NCBI RefSeq assembly: GCF_003946625.1
Contig: NZ_RHOR01000011.1
Span: 1 to 64,000 of the forward strand
DNA length: 64,000 bases
Origin: Companilactobacillus kedongensis
GTDB lineage: Bacteria; Bacillota; Bacilli; Lactobacillales; Lactobacillaceae
Direction: 5' to 3'
The position numbers were made by a program, and so were the translations under genes. The notes below the pieces were generated by a model. It had not been told where the DNA came from, did no database searches, and saw only the letters and a list, made by a program, of their open reading frames with translations. Shown piece after piece: positions 1 to 6,836 of this stretch (within the stretch, counting starts at the first letter, position 1; each line of letters opens with the position of its first letter).

Positions 1-192
1 AGTGCTCAAAAAGTTGGAGATACATACACAGCAAACGGTGATGATTTAACACCAAAAGGATCAGAAGGAATAGATATGAGCAACTATGATCTAGTGACGG
101 AAGGAGCAGATCTAGGTGTAGAAGTAACAAAAGATGGTGATAATACAATTACCTTGCAATATAAAGAAAAGGTAACTGCACCAACTGAATAA
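1..192 (+). CDS. C-terminal fragment of a secreted/surface protein
   Basis: The window opens inside a reading frame that stays open from base 1 to a TAA at 190-192 (63 residues). The fragment is rich in Thr, Asp, Gly and Lys and ends in ITLQYKEKVTAPTE, a beta-strand-rich pattern like the MucBP-like C-terminal module of the surface protein at 1645-2628, which ends NIPYTEN. No LPXTG anchor or C-terminal membrane segment is present, so the protein would be secreted or non-covalently bound. An intrinsic terminator follows directly. The N-terminal part lies outside the window, so the family cannot be named; the surface assignment is an inference from composition and neighbours. Confidence 0.6.
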   Translation, partial: SAQKVGDTYTANGDDLTPKGSEGIDMSNYDLVTEGADLGVEVTKDGDNTITLQYKEKVTAPTE

Positions 193-203
193 ACCATACC
201 TAA

Positions 204-241
204 AAAAACACTTAAGCCCAATCAAGGCCTGAGTGTTTTTT
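204..241 (+). terminator. Intrinsic terminator after surface protein fragment
   Basis: AAAACACT pairs with AGTGTTTT around an inner GCC/GGC stem and the hairpin ends in a T-run, 12 bp after the stop codon. Confidence 0.8.
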
Positions 242-380
242 ATGATTATCTGAATATAATTGAATTAATCTAAATTTATTCTATATACGTTATTACAAAG
301 AACTGCAAATACTAAAATTTGAATCAAGTTACTTTCGAAATAATGAAGTATTCAGTGAGTAAGATAGGTTAACTCATCTA

Positions 381-401
381 ATGGCATAAAATTTATGCCA
401 T
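381..401. repeat. Perfect 21-nt palindrome upstream of serine recombinase
   Basis: Two 10-bp arms (ATGGCATAAA / TTTATGCCAT) flank a single central base, about 98 bp before the recombinase start. A further half copy, GATGGCAT, lies at 435-442 next to the likely promoter. Perfect dyad plus half-site is compatible with a resolvase/invertase binding (res-like) region or an autoregulatory operator; which one is not shown. The rest of 242-498 is AT-rich and holds no gene. Confidence 0.5.
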
Positions 402-464
402 CAACTTAGTGATCTTATATATATGAAATGAAATGATGGCATTACTGACATTTATTAATAACAA

Positions 465-490
465 TATAATTAGTGATTTATCATAAGGAG
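465..490 (+). promoter_or_regulatory. -10 box and RBS of serine recombinase
   Basis: TATAAT at 465-470 with a weak -35 (TTACTG, 442-447, 17-bp spacer); AAGGAG at 485-490 precedes the ATG at 499 by 8 nt, which selects that ATG over the GTG at 490 that overlaps the RBS. Confidence 0.5.
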
Positions 491-498
491 TGTTATTA

Positions 499-1149
499 AT
501 GAATGTTGAAAGTAGTTGCGTAAAGAAGATAGCAATAGGATATGTGAGGGTGTCTACGATTGAGGATAGACAGAAGCTTGGATTTGAAGCGCAAAAGAGA
601 ATCCTATCAGATAATAAAGTTACTAAGATATACAGTGAGAAAATTAGTGGCAGAAAGGACAATCGACCTGAATTTATTAAGGCTATTAGATATGCCAAAT
701 CTATGTCTAAAAAAGGGTATTCAGTAACTTTTACAGTTGTTAAGTTAGATAGAGTCTCAAGAAAGATGTCAGCTTTGCTCAATATTTTAGAAGATTTAAA
801 GGCCAACAAAATAGCGTTTAAGTCAGTCACTGAAAATATTGATACTAGTTCAGCTGCTGGTATTCTGATGATGCAACTTTTAGCCATGTTCTCAGAATTT
901 GAGGTTAATACGCTTCGAACACGGACCAAGGAGGCATTACATCAAGCTAGGTTAGATGGTAAAATTTTAGGTCGTCCAGGATTGGATATGGAGACACAGA
1001 ATAAGATAGAAGAATACTATCGAAATCCAGATATAACTGTAAAAGAAGTTGCTTTAAAATGTGACGTGTCAGAGAGAAGTGTTTATAGGATTGCTAAAGA
1101 CAGGAATTTATCCAGAACTTTTAAGAAAGGTTCTTCCTTTATTGAGTAA
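499..1149 (+). CDS. Serine recombinase, resolvase/invertase family
   Basis: 216 residues, the size of small resolvases/DNA invertases. The N-terminal catalytic domain has YVRVST with the nucleophilic Ser at residue 19, the arginine region SGRKDNRPEF, LDRVSRK, and the MMQLLAMFSEFEVNTLRTRTKEAL helix region that joins the catalytic domain to the DNA-binding part. The C-terminal helix-turn-helix reads TVKEVALKCDVSERSVYRIA. All hallmark residues are present, so it is probably active in site-specific DNA inversion or resolution. It lies between two surface-protein genes, has a perfect palindrome upstream, and a terminator bounded by 17-bp inverted repeats just downstream. A transposon resolvase left from a lost element is the main alternative; no transposase is seen here. 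Confidence 0.9.
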   Translation: MNVESSCVKKIAIGYVRVSTIEDRQKLGFEAQKRILSDNKVTKIYSEKISGRKDNRPEFIKAIRYAKSMSKKGYSVTFTVVKLDRVSRKMSALLNILEDLKANKIAFKSVTENIDTSSAAGILMMQLLAMFSEFEVNTLRTRTKEALHQARLDGKILGRPGLDMETQNKIEEYYRNPDITVKEVALKCDVSERSVYRIAKDRNLSRTFKKGSSFIE

Positions 1150-1187
1150 CTTGATTTATAATGAATGCATAGAAATTATTGTAATTC

Positions 1188-1319
1188 ATGACTAAAACGA
1201 GCGTTTTAATCAGTCTTAAATTAAAAAAAAGTGTCTTACTCAAAGAGTTGATACAACTGGATTCATAACAGTTGTATCAACTCTTTTTTTGTACTGTCCC
1301 CGACGCTCGTTTTAGTCAT
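1188..1319. repeat. 17-bp inverted repeats flanking a terminator
   Basis: ATGACTAAAACGAGCGT (1188-1204) is the exact reverse complement of 1303-1319. The arms bound a 98-bp segment holding the strong hairpin at 1242-1290. The left arm also folds locally (AAAACG-AG-CGTTTT). No target-site duplication is obvious outside the arms. It could be an invertible segment for the adjacent recombinase, a short MITE-like element, or an extended terminator structure; only the repeat itself is seen. Confidence 0.7.
1242..1290 (+). terminator. Strong intrinsic terminator inside inverted repeats
   Basis: A perfect 18-bp stem (AAAGAGTTGATACAACTG with 1269-1286), 9-nt loop and T-run to 1290. The opposite strand has no immediate T-run, so termination should be mainly on the plus strand. 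Confidence 0.9.
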
Positions 1320-1339
1320 ATATGGGATTGCAGTAAATA

Positions 1340-1396
1340 GGGGGGGACGATTAAATATATAATACTTTTTAGAAATTTTTAGAAATTATTTAGGAG
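1340..1396 (+). promoter_or_regulatory. Promoter region with G7 tract and RBS of small membrane protein gene
   Basis: TATAAT at 1358-1363 is preceded by a run of seven G (1340-1346) in the place of the -35/spacer; no good -35 is visible. AGGAG at 1392-1396 sits 10 nt before the ATG at 1407. Confidence 0.4.
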
Positions 1397-1406
1397 TGAC
1401 ACATTT

Positions 1407-1610
1407 ATGGGGCATTGGGAACCAGGTAGAGTTTTTCAAGAAATGAATTGGGTTGAAGATGACGGTGGATGTGGATGTGGGTGCGGTTGTATTGTTACCA
1501 TCATTGCCATTGTTGCATTGATGTACGGAATAAGTTTTATCATGAATTACCTTGGAGTAATCATAATAATTGGGATCGCAATATTTGTTCTATATTTGAT
1601 ATTAAAGTGA
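1407..1610 (+). CDS. Small Gly-Cys-repeat membrane protein
   Basis: 67 residues, not recognised as a named family. A hydrophilic start (GHWEPGRVFQEMNWVEDDGG) leads into a Cys-Gly run, GGCGCGCGC, with four cysteines in alternate positions (residues about 22-28), followed by two hydrophobic segments (about 29-45 and 48-66) that can cross the membrane as a hairpin. The AGGAG site supports the start. It sits after the inverted-repeat terminator and before a secreted protein gene. The alternating Cys could bind metal, be lipidated or form disulfides; nothing decides between these. The protein is probably real because it has an RBS, promoter-like box and coherent membrane topology. Confidence 0.65.
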   Translation: MGHWEPGRVFQEMNWVEDDGGCGCGCGCIVTIIAIVALMYGISFIMNYLGVIIIIGIAIFVLYLILK

Positions 1611-1644
1611 TGAAATGAAAAATTAAAAAAGGTAGGAAAAGGAT

Positions 1645-2628
1645 ATGGATTTTAGAAAAAAGCGTTTAAGTAGAGTACTTGAGGACAAGACATATAAATT
1701 TAAGTTAGTACATGGTAAGAAAGGTTGGCTAACAGGTGGTTTAACTTTCATTACACTTCTTAGTGTTACAGCGTTGACTCAAACTAGTGTTGATGCATCA
1801 GCTGTTAATAATGTGGCTACAGCAAACTCAACAACAGGAACATCAGTTCCATTATGGAATAGTGTTACTGAAGATAGCATTCATAAGTCAAGTCGAAGTC
1901 TTCAAAATGGTACTGATTGGAAGACTGCAAAGGCTGTAAAAGGCGTTGATGGTGAAACTTACCTATTAGTTGGTGGTAATGAATACGCTAACGCAAAGGA
2001 AATGGATTTAAAGGATGAAACTTCAAAGCAGGATCTGACCGGTGTTGTTCGCGTCGACAATATTCAATATGCTAGATTGTATACAAACCCACTTGAAGGT
2101 GCTGAGTTGATCAGCAACCGTTCTTTACAAGGTACCACAGACTGGAAGACTGATACGAAGGTTACTGTCGATGGTGTTACATACTATCGTGTTTCTACCA
2201 ATGAGTGGGTTAAAGCTAATAATGTAAGCTTAATATCAGAAAGTTCACGTTCTGAGAAAACATATATCAAGAACAATCCAGATGCTGAGGATACAAATAC
2301 AACAGATACAAACAATAATGGCGGTTCTACTACTACTACTAATCCAGATGGTGATAAAGATCCTAATGAAGGCGGTTCAACCACTACACCAACCGATTCA
2401 GATGGAATGTTAACCTATACTGTCAATTATTTTGACAGTTCGAAATTTGGTTCCGCTCCAATTACATTGAAGACTGAAACAGGTCATGCTAAATTAGGTG
2501 ATGTAGTTACGATTAAAGCACCTGAGATTGCTGGATATACTGTGGTTCCAGGAGAAAATAATGATAATCTAATATATACAATACAAGAAGATGGCGAAAC
2601 CTTTAATATCCCATATACGGAAAACTAG
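1645..2628 (+). CDS. Secreted surface protein with SLAP-like repeats and MucBP-like domain
   Basis: 327 residues. The N-terminus resembles the long KxYKxGKxW-type signal peptide of lactobacilli (YKFK, then GKKGW at about residues 17-28), a hydrophobic core, and likely cleavage after VDASA (about 53). Two related modules follow, each beginning SRSLQNGTDWKT or NRSLQGTTDWKT and ending with a Tyr/Leu-Val-N-E-W/Y-like strand (about 82-140 and 155-200); these resemble SLAP cell-wall binding modules. A Thr/Asp/Asn/Gly linker (about 210-255) joins a C-terminal MucBP-like domain (LTYTVNYFD to FNIPYTEN). There is no LPXTG, so attachment would be through the repeats. Host adhesion or envelope binding is plausible but not shown. 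RBS-like GGTAGGAAAAGG precedes the ATG. Confidence 0.8.
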   Translation: MDFRKKRLSRVLEDKTYKFKLVHGKKGWLTGGLTFITLLSVTALTQTSVDASAVNNVATANSTTGTSVPLWNSVTEDSIHKSSRSLQNGTDWKTAKAVKGVDGETYLLVGGNEYANAKEMDLKDETSKQDLTGVVRVDNIQYARLYTNPLEGAELISNRSLQGTTDWKTDTKVTVDGVTYYRVSTNEWVKANNVSLISESSRSEKTYIKNNPDAEDTNTTDTNNNGGSTTTTNPDGDKDPNEGGSTTTPTDSDGMLTYTVNYFDSSKFGSAPITLKTETGHAKLGDVVTIKAPEIAGYTVVPGENNDNLIYTIQEDGETFNIPYTEN

Positions 2629-2724
2629 ATAACTACAACGTATTCATATTTTTACAATTAAAGAGTATGGGATCAGGAATAACCTGAACTCTATAAATAA
2701 GAAATATGAAGAATAAGCAGTTTG

Positions 2725-2766
2725 AAAAGCAACTAGATTGTGAGATAATTTAGTTGCTTTTTGTTT
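2725..2766 (+). terminator. Intrinsic terminator
   Basis: AAAAGCAACTA (2725-2735) pairs with TAGTTGCTTTT (2751-2761) around a 15-nt loop. It closes the surface protein unit. The surrounding 2629-2962 holds no convincing gene. Confidence 0.8.
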
Positions 2767-2962
2767 GCATTGTTCATTGGATGGATAAGATGATTTTGCA
2801 ATGAATTCTCTAAAAATAGAGGACGGAAATTGTACGAAACATGATGAAAAGATGTGAAACAAAAAATAAGGACAGTTCTACATAATAGACTCAAGTACTG
2901 GTGTAGAGCCGTTTAACACTAAATTAAGCGTTTGAAGCGCTGATGAATAAAGGAGAATTATT

Positions 2963-3148
2963 ATGCCACTAGTACACATCGAACTAATCGAAGGACGCAA
3001 TCATGAACAACTTAAAGGAATGGTCAAGGATGTTACCGAAGCTATTTCCAAAAATACAGGTGCACCTAAAGAACATATTCATGTTGTTTTGAGTGAAATG
3101 AAGAAGGAGCACTATGCAGTTGGTGGCGTTCTTAAGAGTGACGAATAG
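2963..3148 (+). CDS. 4-oxalocrotonate tautomerase family protein
   Basis: 61 residues, the exact size of small 4-OT subunits. After removal of Met the protein starts with the catalytic Pro (MPLVHIEL), followed by the typical beta-alpha-beta layout: [22 protein letters not shown] and [19 protein letters not shown]. Family members are homohexamers that move protons in keto-enol tautomerisation; in lactobacilli the natural substrate is usually unknown. An AAAGGAG site precedes the ATG. An intrinsic terminator follows the stop codon, so it is probably a single-gene unit. Confidence 0.9.
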   Translation: MPLVHIELIEGRNHEQLKGMVKDVTEAISKNTGAPKEHIHVVLSEMKKEHYAVGGVLKSDE

Positions 3149-3160
3149 ATATTAGTAATG

Positions 3161-3193
3161 TCCGTATCGGGAATACTCGATGCGGATTTTTTA
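3161..3193 (+). terminator. Intrinsic terminator after tautomerase gene
   Basis: TCCGTATCG (3161-3169) pairs with CGATGCGGA (3178-3186), followed by TTTTTT. It lies within the longest open frame of the next gene, which argues that the next protein starts after it. Confidence 0.85.
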
Positions 3194-3208
3194 TTTGAGG
3201 AGCGTATT

Positions 3209-4405
3209 ATGTTAGAGTCAGTTTTACCAAATAAACACCTTACTGATGAGCAGCAGGATGTTTTAAATGAGATATTAAATTTTTGTCAGGATAATTTGCA
3301 TAACGATACCAGAGGTTTGTTTCAACTAAATGGTGATGCTGGAACGGGTAAAAGTGTCATTTTAACTCAATTATTTCTAAAAATGGAACAGGCTGCTAAG
3401 TTTGATGGTCACGATAATTACTTTTTGGTCAATCATCCGGAACTATTGAAGGTTTATCAGGACAATGCTGGATTATTTGCGGAACTGCGTAAGAATAGAT
3501 TTCTTCGTCCGACTACCTTCATTAATAGAATGCACAAGGATCATAGACAGGCCGACGTTGTTGTAATTGATGAAGCTCATTTGTTACTTAGTGAGGCAGA
3601 TAAATATAATAACTTTAGTCAGAGTAACCAACTGGAAGAGATCATCAAGCTTAGTAAAGTTGTTGTGATCGTATATGATGAACGTCAGGTTTTAAAGATG
3701 AAGAGCTATTGGTCGCAGTCCATTATTGATAAATTAGTTTCAAATTATGATTTGAGATATAAATTAAATACACTACACGTTCAGATGCGGATGAGAGCTC
3801 CACGAAAGATTATCAGCTGGATCGACGATTTTACCAATAAATTGCAGTTAGATCCAATTGATCAGAAATCAGAGAACTACTTAGGCGGGACGTTTCAAGG
3901 ATATGATTTCAAAATCTTTAATGATGCAGAAAAGATGTATCAGAGGGTACGTTTAGATAATCAAACGGTCGAGAAATCACGTATCGTATCGACAGCCGAC
4001 TATCCATCGACTTTAGATGGCAAGAAACATTTTATTAATGAAGGTAGATTTCATTTGCCCTGGGACCAGTATAATTACTCTAACGTCACTTGGGCTGAAA
4101 AGGCGTCAACTATTGATGAAGTAGGGTCTATCTATACGATTCAAGGATTCGACCTTAATTATGTGGCCGTGATCATAGGTCCATCGGTGGTTTATGACGG
4201 TAATGGTAAAGTTAAGATTGATGTTAGTAAGTATGAAGATCATGAAGCGTTCAAGAAGAGACACTTAAATGATATTTCTGATATTGATGAAGCAAAGCAG
4301 AAGATAATTCTTAATTCAATGAATGTGTTGTTGAAACGTGGAGTTAAAGGAGTCTATATTTATTTTCATGACCAGAGAATCTATGATTTCTTAAAGGGGA
4401 AATAA
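3209..4405 (+). CDS. DUF2075-type P-loop ATPase/helicase-like protein
   Basis: 398 residues from the ATG at 3209, chosen because GAGGAG stands 6 nt before it and because an upstream in-frame ATG (3158) would put a terminator inside the gene. Walker A is GDAGTGKS (residues 42-49), Walker B with a DEAH box is VVVIDEAH (about 117-124), and later motifs include QMRMRAPRKI and SIYTIQGFDLNYVAV, as in superfamily 1-like DUF2075 proteins. The family is annotated as ATP-binding, often linked to nucleic acids, without an established substrate. It appears to be monocistronic. Full length with no frameshift. Confidence 0.8.
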   Translation: MLESVLPNKHLTDEQQDVLNEILNFCQDNLHNDTRGLFQLNGDAGTGKSVILTQLFLKMEQAAKFDGHDNYFLVNHPELLKVYQDNAGLFAELRKNRFLRPTTFINRMHKDHRQADVVVIDEAHLLLSEADKYNNFSQSNQLEEIIKLSKVVVIVYDERQVLKMKSYWSQSIIDKLVSNYDLRYKLNTLHVQMRMRAPRKIISWIDDFTNKLQLDPIDQKSENYLGGTFQGYDFKIFNDAEKMYQRVRLDNQTVEKSRIVSTADYPSTLDGKKHFINEGRFHLPWDQYNYSNVTWAEKASTIDEVGSIYTIQGFDLNYVAVIIGPSVVYDGNGKVKIDVSKYEDHEAFKKRHLNDISDIDEAKQKIILNSMNVLLKRGVKGVYIYFHDQRIYDFLKGK

Positions 4406-4435
4406 GGTTACATAACAAAAAATATTAGAAGTAAT
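4403..4435 (+). repeat. Dispersed 33-nt repeat, copy 1
   Basis: Begins TAAGGTTACATAA and ends AGAAGTAAT; a copy matching at about 27 of 33 positions is at 51263-51295 in the other large gene-poor region. It overlaps the stop codon of the DUF2075 gene. Confidence 0.4.
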
Positions 4436-4762
4436 ATTATATCTTCAGGTTTGATAATATTTAGTTGCCATGTGGATCGAGTCGATGAAAGTGACGTCTA
4501 TTATTTGGGGAGTTCTTCGAGGTTCAAATAAAGAGAAAATAATATACAGTCGTGAATTAGTAAAAGATAATATTACGTTGGTAAAAATATATCAAATAGT
4601 TTTGGATATCACCAATAGGGTAGGAGCAGTATTGTACTTGAGATAATTCAAGTATGATACTGCTCTTTTTTATTCTCTGAAATGAAAGTTAGGTGGGATA
4701 ATTTATGTTTTTAAAATATAAATGATTCTATATTATAAATGTTGTTAGAATAATGTCTATAT
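4436..4762 (+). other. Gene-poor region before tetR
   Basis: No recognised gene. A 58-codon frame (4470-4646) has no RBS and runs into the terminator hairpin at 4624-4672, so it is not called. The terminator lies about 220 bp after the preceding stop codon, which leaves room for a small RNA; no promoter was found that would prove it. Confidence 0.4.
4624..4672 (+). terminator. Long-stem intrinsic terminator
   Basis: GAGCAGTATTGTACTTGA pairs with TCAAGTATGATACTGCTC (18 bp with one imperfect step), 6-nt loop, then TTTTTT. Confidence 0.9.
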
Positions 4763-4790
4763 TTGACTTAGAGTACCGTCATGATACAAT
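4763..4790 (+). promoter_or_regulatory. Promoter of tetR-type gene
   Basis: TTGACT (4763-4768), 16-bp spacer, TACAAT (4785-4790). Just downstream TATACAA and TTGTATT form a loose dyad that could be the autoregulatory operator. Confidence 0.6.
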
Positions 4791-4894
4791 TGTTATACAA
4801 ACATAGTGTTGTATTAAGAAACTATATTTAGCTTGGATATTGGTCATATTATTCAACTAAAACGACATAATGTATATTTAAGGAAGGCTCAATT

Positions 4895-5488
4895 ATGCAA
4901 AGAAATACGCAAACTCAAGACAAAATAAAAAAGGCCTTCATCAAATTGATGAAGGCCAAAGGATTTGAACTTTTGACGGTTAGTGATATTACTACGGCTG
5001 CAAAAATAAACCGTAGCACATTTTATGCTCATTATGATGATAAATATGACTTGCTTCAGTGTTATGAAGAGTCTGTTTTAAAGTCATTGGGGCAGACGCT
5101 TAATGACAATCTTGATACGTCTAATAAGGATAATGCATATCCTGTGATCAGATTGGTGATTGATTACATTGAGTCAGAATTTGAGCTGATTAAAGTATTG
5201 ATGACCATCGGATCATTTGAGAAAAAAATTAAGGGTATTTTTCGCCAAATAGTCGACAATGGGTTTTATCTGGATAAAGGAAATACCAAAAATGTTGATG
5301 TGATCCCTAAGGACTACGCGTATGAGATCATAACTTCAGCTCTACTTGATACGATCAAATATTGGCTATCTAAGAGCAAACCTGAGAGTAAGAAACGAAT
5401 AGTTGACATTATTATGAAGACTCGTTATTTGAGCCCATACGACTTATTAGGTGTCGACGAACAGTTTGGAAATGCGATTAAGGTTTAA
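4895..5488 (+). CDS. TetR/AcrR family transcriptional regulator
   Basis: 197 residues, normal TetR size. The N-terminal DNA-binding domain reads TQDKIKKAFIKLMKAKGFELLTVSDITTAAKINRSTFYAHYDDKYDLL, with the typical recognition helix INRSTFYAHY (about residues 36-46). The rest is a helical ligand-binding/dimerisation domain of unknown ligand, similar in type to the TetR_C_8/DhaS-like group. It has its own promoter and its 3' end overlaps the convergent Rgg-like gene by 11 bp. No neighbouring exporter or enzyme suggests a target. Codons 13-21 contain a perfect 25-nt DNA palindrome (separate entry). Confidence 0.9.
   Translation: MQRNTQTQDKIKKAFIKLMKAKGFELLTVSDITTAAKINRSTFYAHYDDKYDLLQCYEESVLKSLGQTLNDNLDTSNKDNAYPVIRLVIDYIESEFELIKVLMTIGSFEKKIKGIFRQIVDNGFYLDKGNTKNVDVIPKDYAYEIITSALLDTIKYWLSKSKPESKKRIVDIIMKTRYLSPYDLLGVDEQFGNAIKV
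4933..4957. repeat. Perfect 25-nt palindrome inside tetR coding sequence
   Basis: GGCCTTCATCAA, a single A, and TTGATGAAGGCC: 12-bp perfect arms within the first 65 bp of the gene. It could act as an intragenic operator or an mRNA hairpin near the start. Confidence 0.7.
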
Positions 5489-6359
5489 TTTTGAGCTCAT
5501 TGATGTTGTGAGAGCTCATCAGATTCTTTATTTGGTCGAGTAACTTATTATTGTCGTTGTAATCGGCAAAAGCTATTGCAGCTGTCAAAGCATGACTTAA
5601 CTTGTTATAGCCAATTGGTGTCTGACTAAGGATATTTACAGCCGATAGGTAATATAATTCATCCGTAAATTTAGCCGTAAAGTATTTACTAAATTTATGT
5701 AACCCGGCAGCTATTAATTGATCACTGCGTTCGTAATTTTTATTCTTTGAATACTGTTTTGCTAAAAGAATAATCATAGAACGATAGTAAAAATATTCAC
5801 TGCTGGAATTTACGACGATATCAATGCCAGAAAATGCTAAGTCTAAATAGTAGTTAGTCTTATCTAGTTGGGATTTAGCTAAGTAAATTGACCCTAGTTC
5901 GGCATAGATCATTGTTCCCCAAAAGACACTTCGATTCGTTAATGATTCCAAAGAATAATTAAGTTGAAAGATAGCTTCATCGAAGTCTTTTTTTGATTCA
6001 GCTAATTTGGCAAATAGGAAATGTAGATGTGCTTTCTCTCGAGAGGGGAGGGTGCTTTCTTTTATTGTAAGGATCTCAGCTTCAATTGTCTTATAGTCAT
6101 CGTCTTGAACGGCGTTATCAAGAATTTGGAATTTATCTTGTGTCATATTGCTAGATGGCAAGGATGAGAATTCGGAGAAGACTTGGTCCAAAGTCAGATG
6201 TAATTTCTGACAAATAGCAATTAGAAAATTGATTGAAGGGGGGGTATTCTGATTTTCGATTTTACTAATTACAGCCTGAGTACAAATTCCATCGGCCAAT
6301 TCTTCTTGACTGAGATTTAATGATTTACGTTTATTTTGAATGGTTTGTCCTAAAAGCAT
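5478..6359 (-). CDS. Rgg/PlcR-like HTH regulator with TPR-type C-terminus
   Basis: 293 residues. An XRE helix-turn-helix occupies residues 5-60 (IQNKRKSLNLSQEELADGIC, QAVISKIENQ), followed by an all-helical region with repeated Tyr/Leu/Ala-spaced helices to the end, the layout of Rgg, MutR, PlcR and PrgX regulators that are often controlled by short peptides. AGGAGG lies 6 nt before the ATG. It converges with the TetR gene, and no short peptide gene with a clear signal sequence is visible next to it. Peptide control is therefore only an inference from the architecture. A TATAAT-rich stretch upstream (6370-6440) probably holds the promoter. Confidence 0.85.
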   Translation of the reverse strand: MLLGQTIQNKRKSLNLSQEELADGICTQAVISKIENQNTPPSINFLIAICQKLHLTLDQVFSEFSSLPSSNMTQDKFQILDNAVQDDDYKTIEAEILTIKESTLPSREKAHLHFLFAKLAESKKDFDEAIFQLNYSLESLTNRSVFWGTMIYAELGSIYLAKSQLDKTNYYLDLAFSGIDIVVNSSSEYFYYRSMIILLAKQYSKNKNYERSDQLIAAGLHKFSKYFTAKFTDELYYLSAVNILSQTPIGYNKLSHALTAAIAFADYNDNNKLLDQIKNLMSSHNINELKIKP

Positions 6360-6564
6360 ATGACGCCTCCTTTATAATATTACTATACGTAATAATCAGC
6401 TCTTATTTATTGCTCTTATATTACATATATTAATATTTCCTAACGACAGTTGTCAATTATAGGCGTTATGATTATTGGAAGGTAATTCATAACGGTAGAT
6501 CTATCAATATGTTATTAGTACATTAACTAGCTACTGTGACAGATACAGGTGCTAAAAAAGGGTA

Positions 6565-6594
6565 CAAAAAAAGAGTGGACCATTTGGTCCACTC
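6565..6594 (-). terminator. Intrinsic terminator of the small XRE-like gene
   Basis: Minus strand: GAGTGGACCA pairs with TGGTCCACTC around two bases, then a U-run (plus-strand A-run 6565-6572). Confidence 0.9.
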
Positions 6595-6605
6595 GATAAT
6601 TTCGT

Positions 6606-6791
6606 TTATGAATGCAACTTGATATATTCAAGAATTGTTTTTGTTTCTTCGGCTGTAGGTTCATAATCACCAGATTTAAGATTATGGATCCTTTCAACTG
6701 AAAGGTGACTTTCAAAAGCAAATTGTGTATCGTTCATATTTTTATCACGCTCAAAGTGAATAATTGTTTCAGCAATATTTGGTTTATCCAT
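6606..6791 (-). CDS. Small conserved lactobacillar XRE-like protein
   Basis: 61 residues. The sequence DTQFAFESHLSVERIHNLKSGDYEPTAEETKTILEYI has the spacing of a minimal Cro/XRE helix-turn-helix (helix, turn at HLSV, recognition helix ERIHNLK, then a closing helix). It resembles the short 'LBP_cg2779 family' proteins of lactobacilli, named from memory. It may be a DNA-binding or adaptor protein; no target is known. An own terminator follows immediately, and AGGTAGTGAT provides an RBS before the ATG. It is read in the same direction as lepB, which lies upstream of it, with 45 bp between. Confidence 0.75.
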   Translation of the reverse strand: MDKPNIAETIIHFERDKNMNDTQFAFESHLSVERIHNLKSGDYEPTAEETKTILEYIKLHS

Positions 6792-6836
6792 ATCACTACC
6801 TCCATTAGTTAAATAATAGCATTAAGACGAGATTAT

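Noticed and set aside
2644-2862. 72-codon minus-strand frame after the surface protein
   Set aside because: Covers a plus-strand terminator, has no RBS and a composition typical of AT-rich intergenic DNA.
3158-3208. Upstream in-frame ATG that would lengthen the DUF2075 protein by 17 residues
   Set aside because: The segment contains the tautomerase terminator hairpin and lacks an RBS; ATG 3209 has GAGGAG.
4470-4646. 58-codon frame in the region before tetR
   Set aside because: No RBS, no recognisable motif, and its end runs into a terminator stem.
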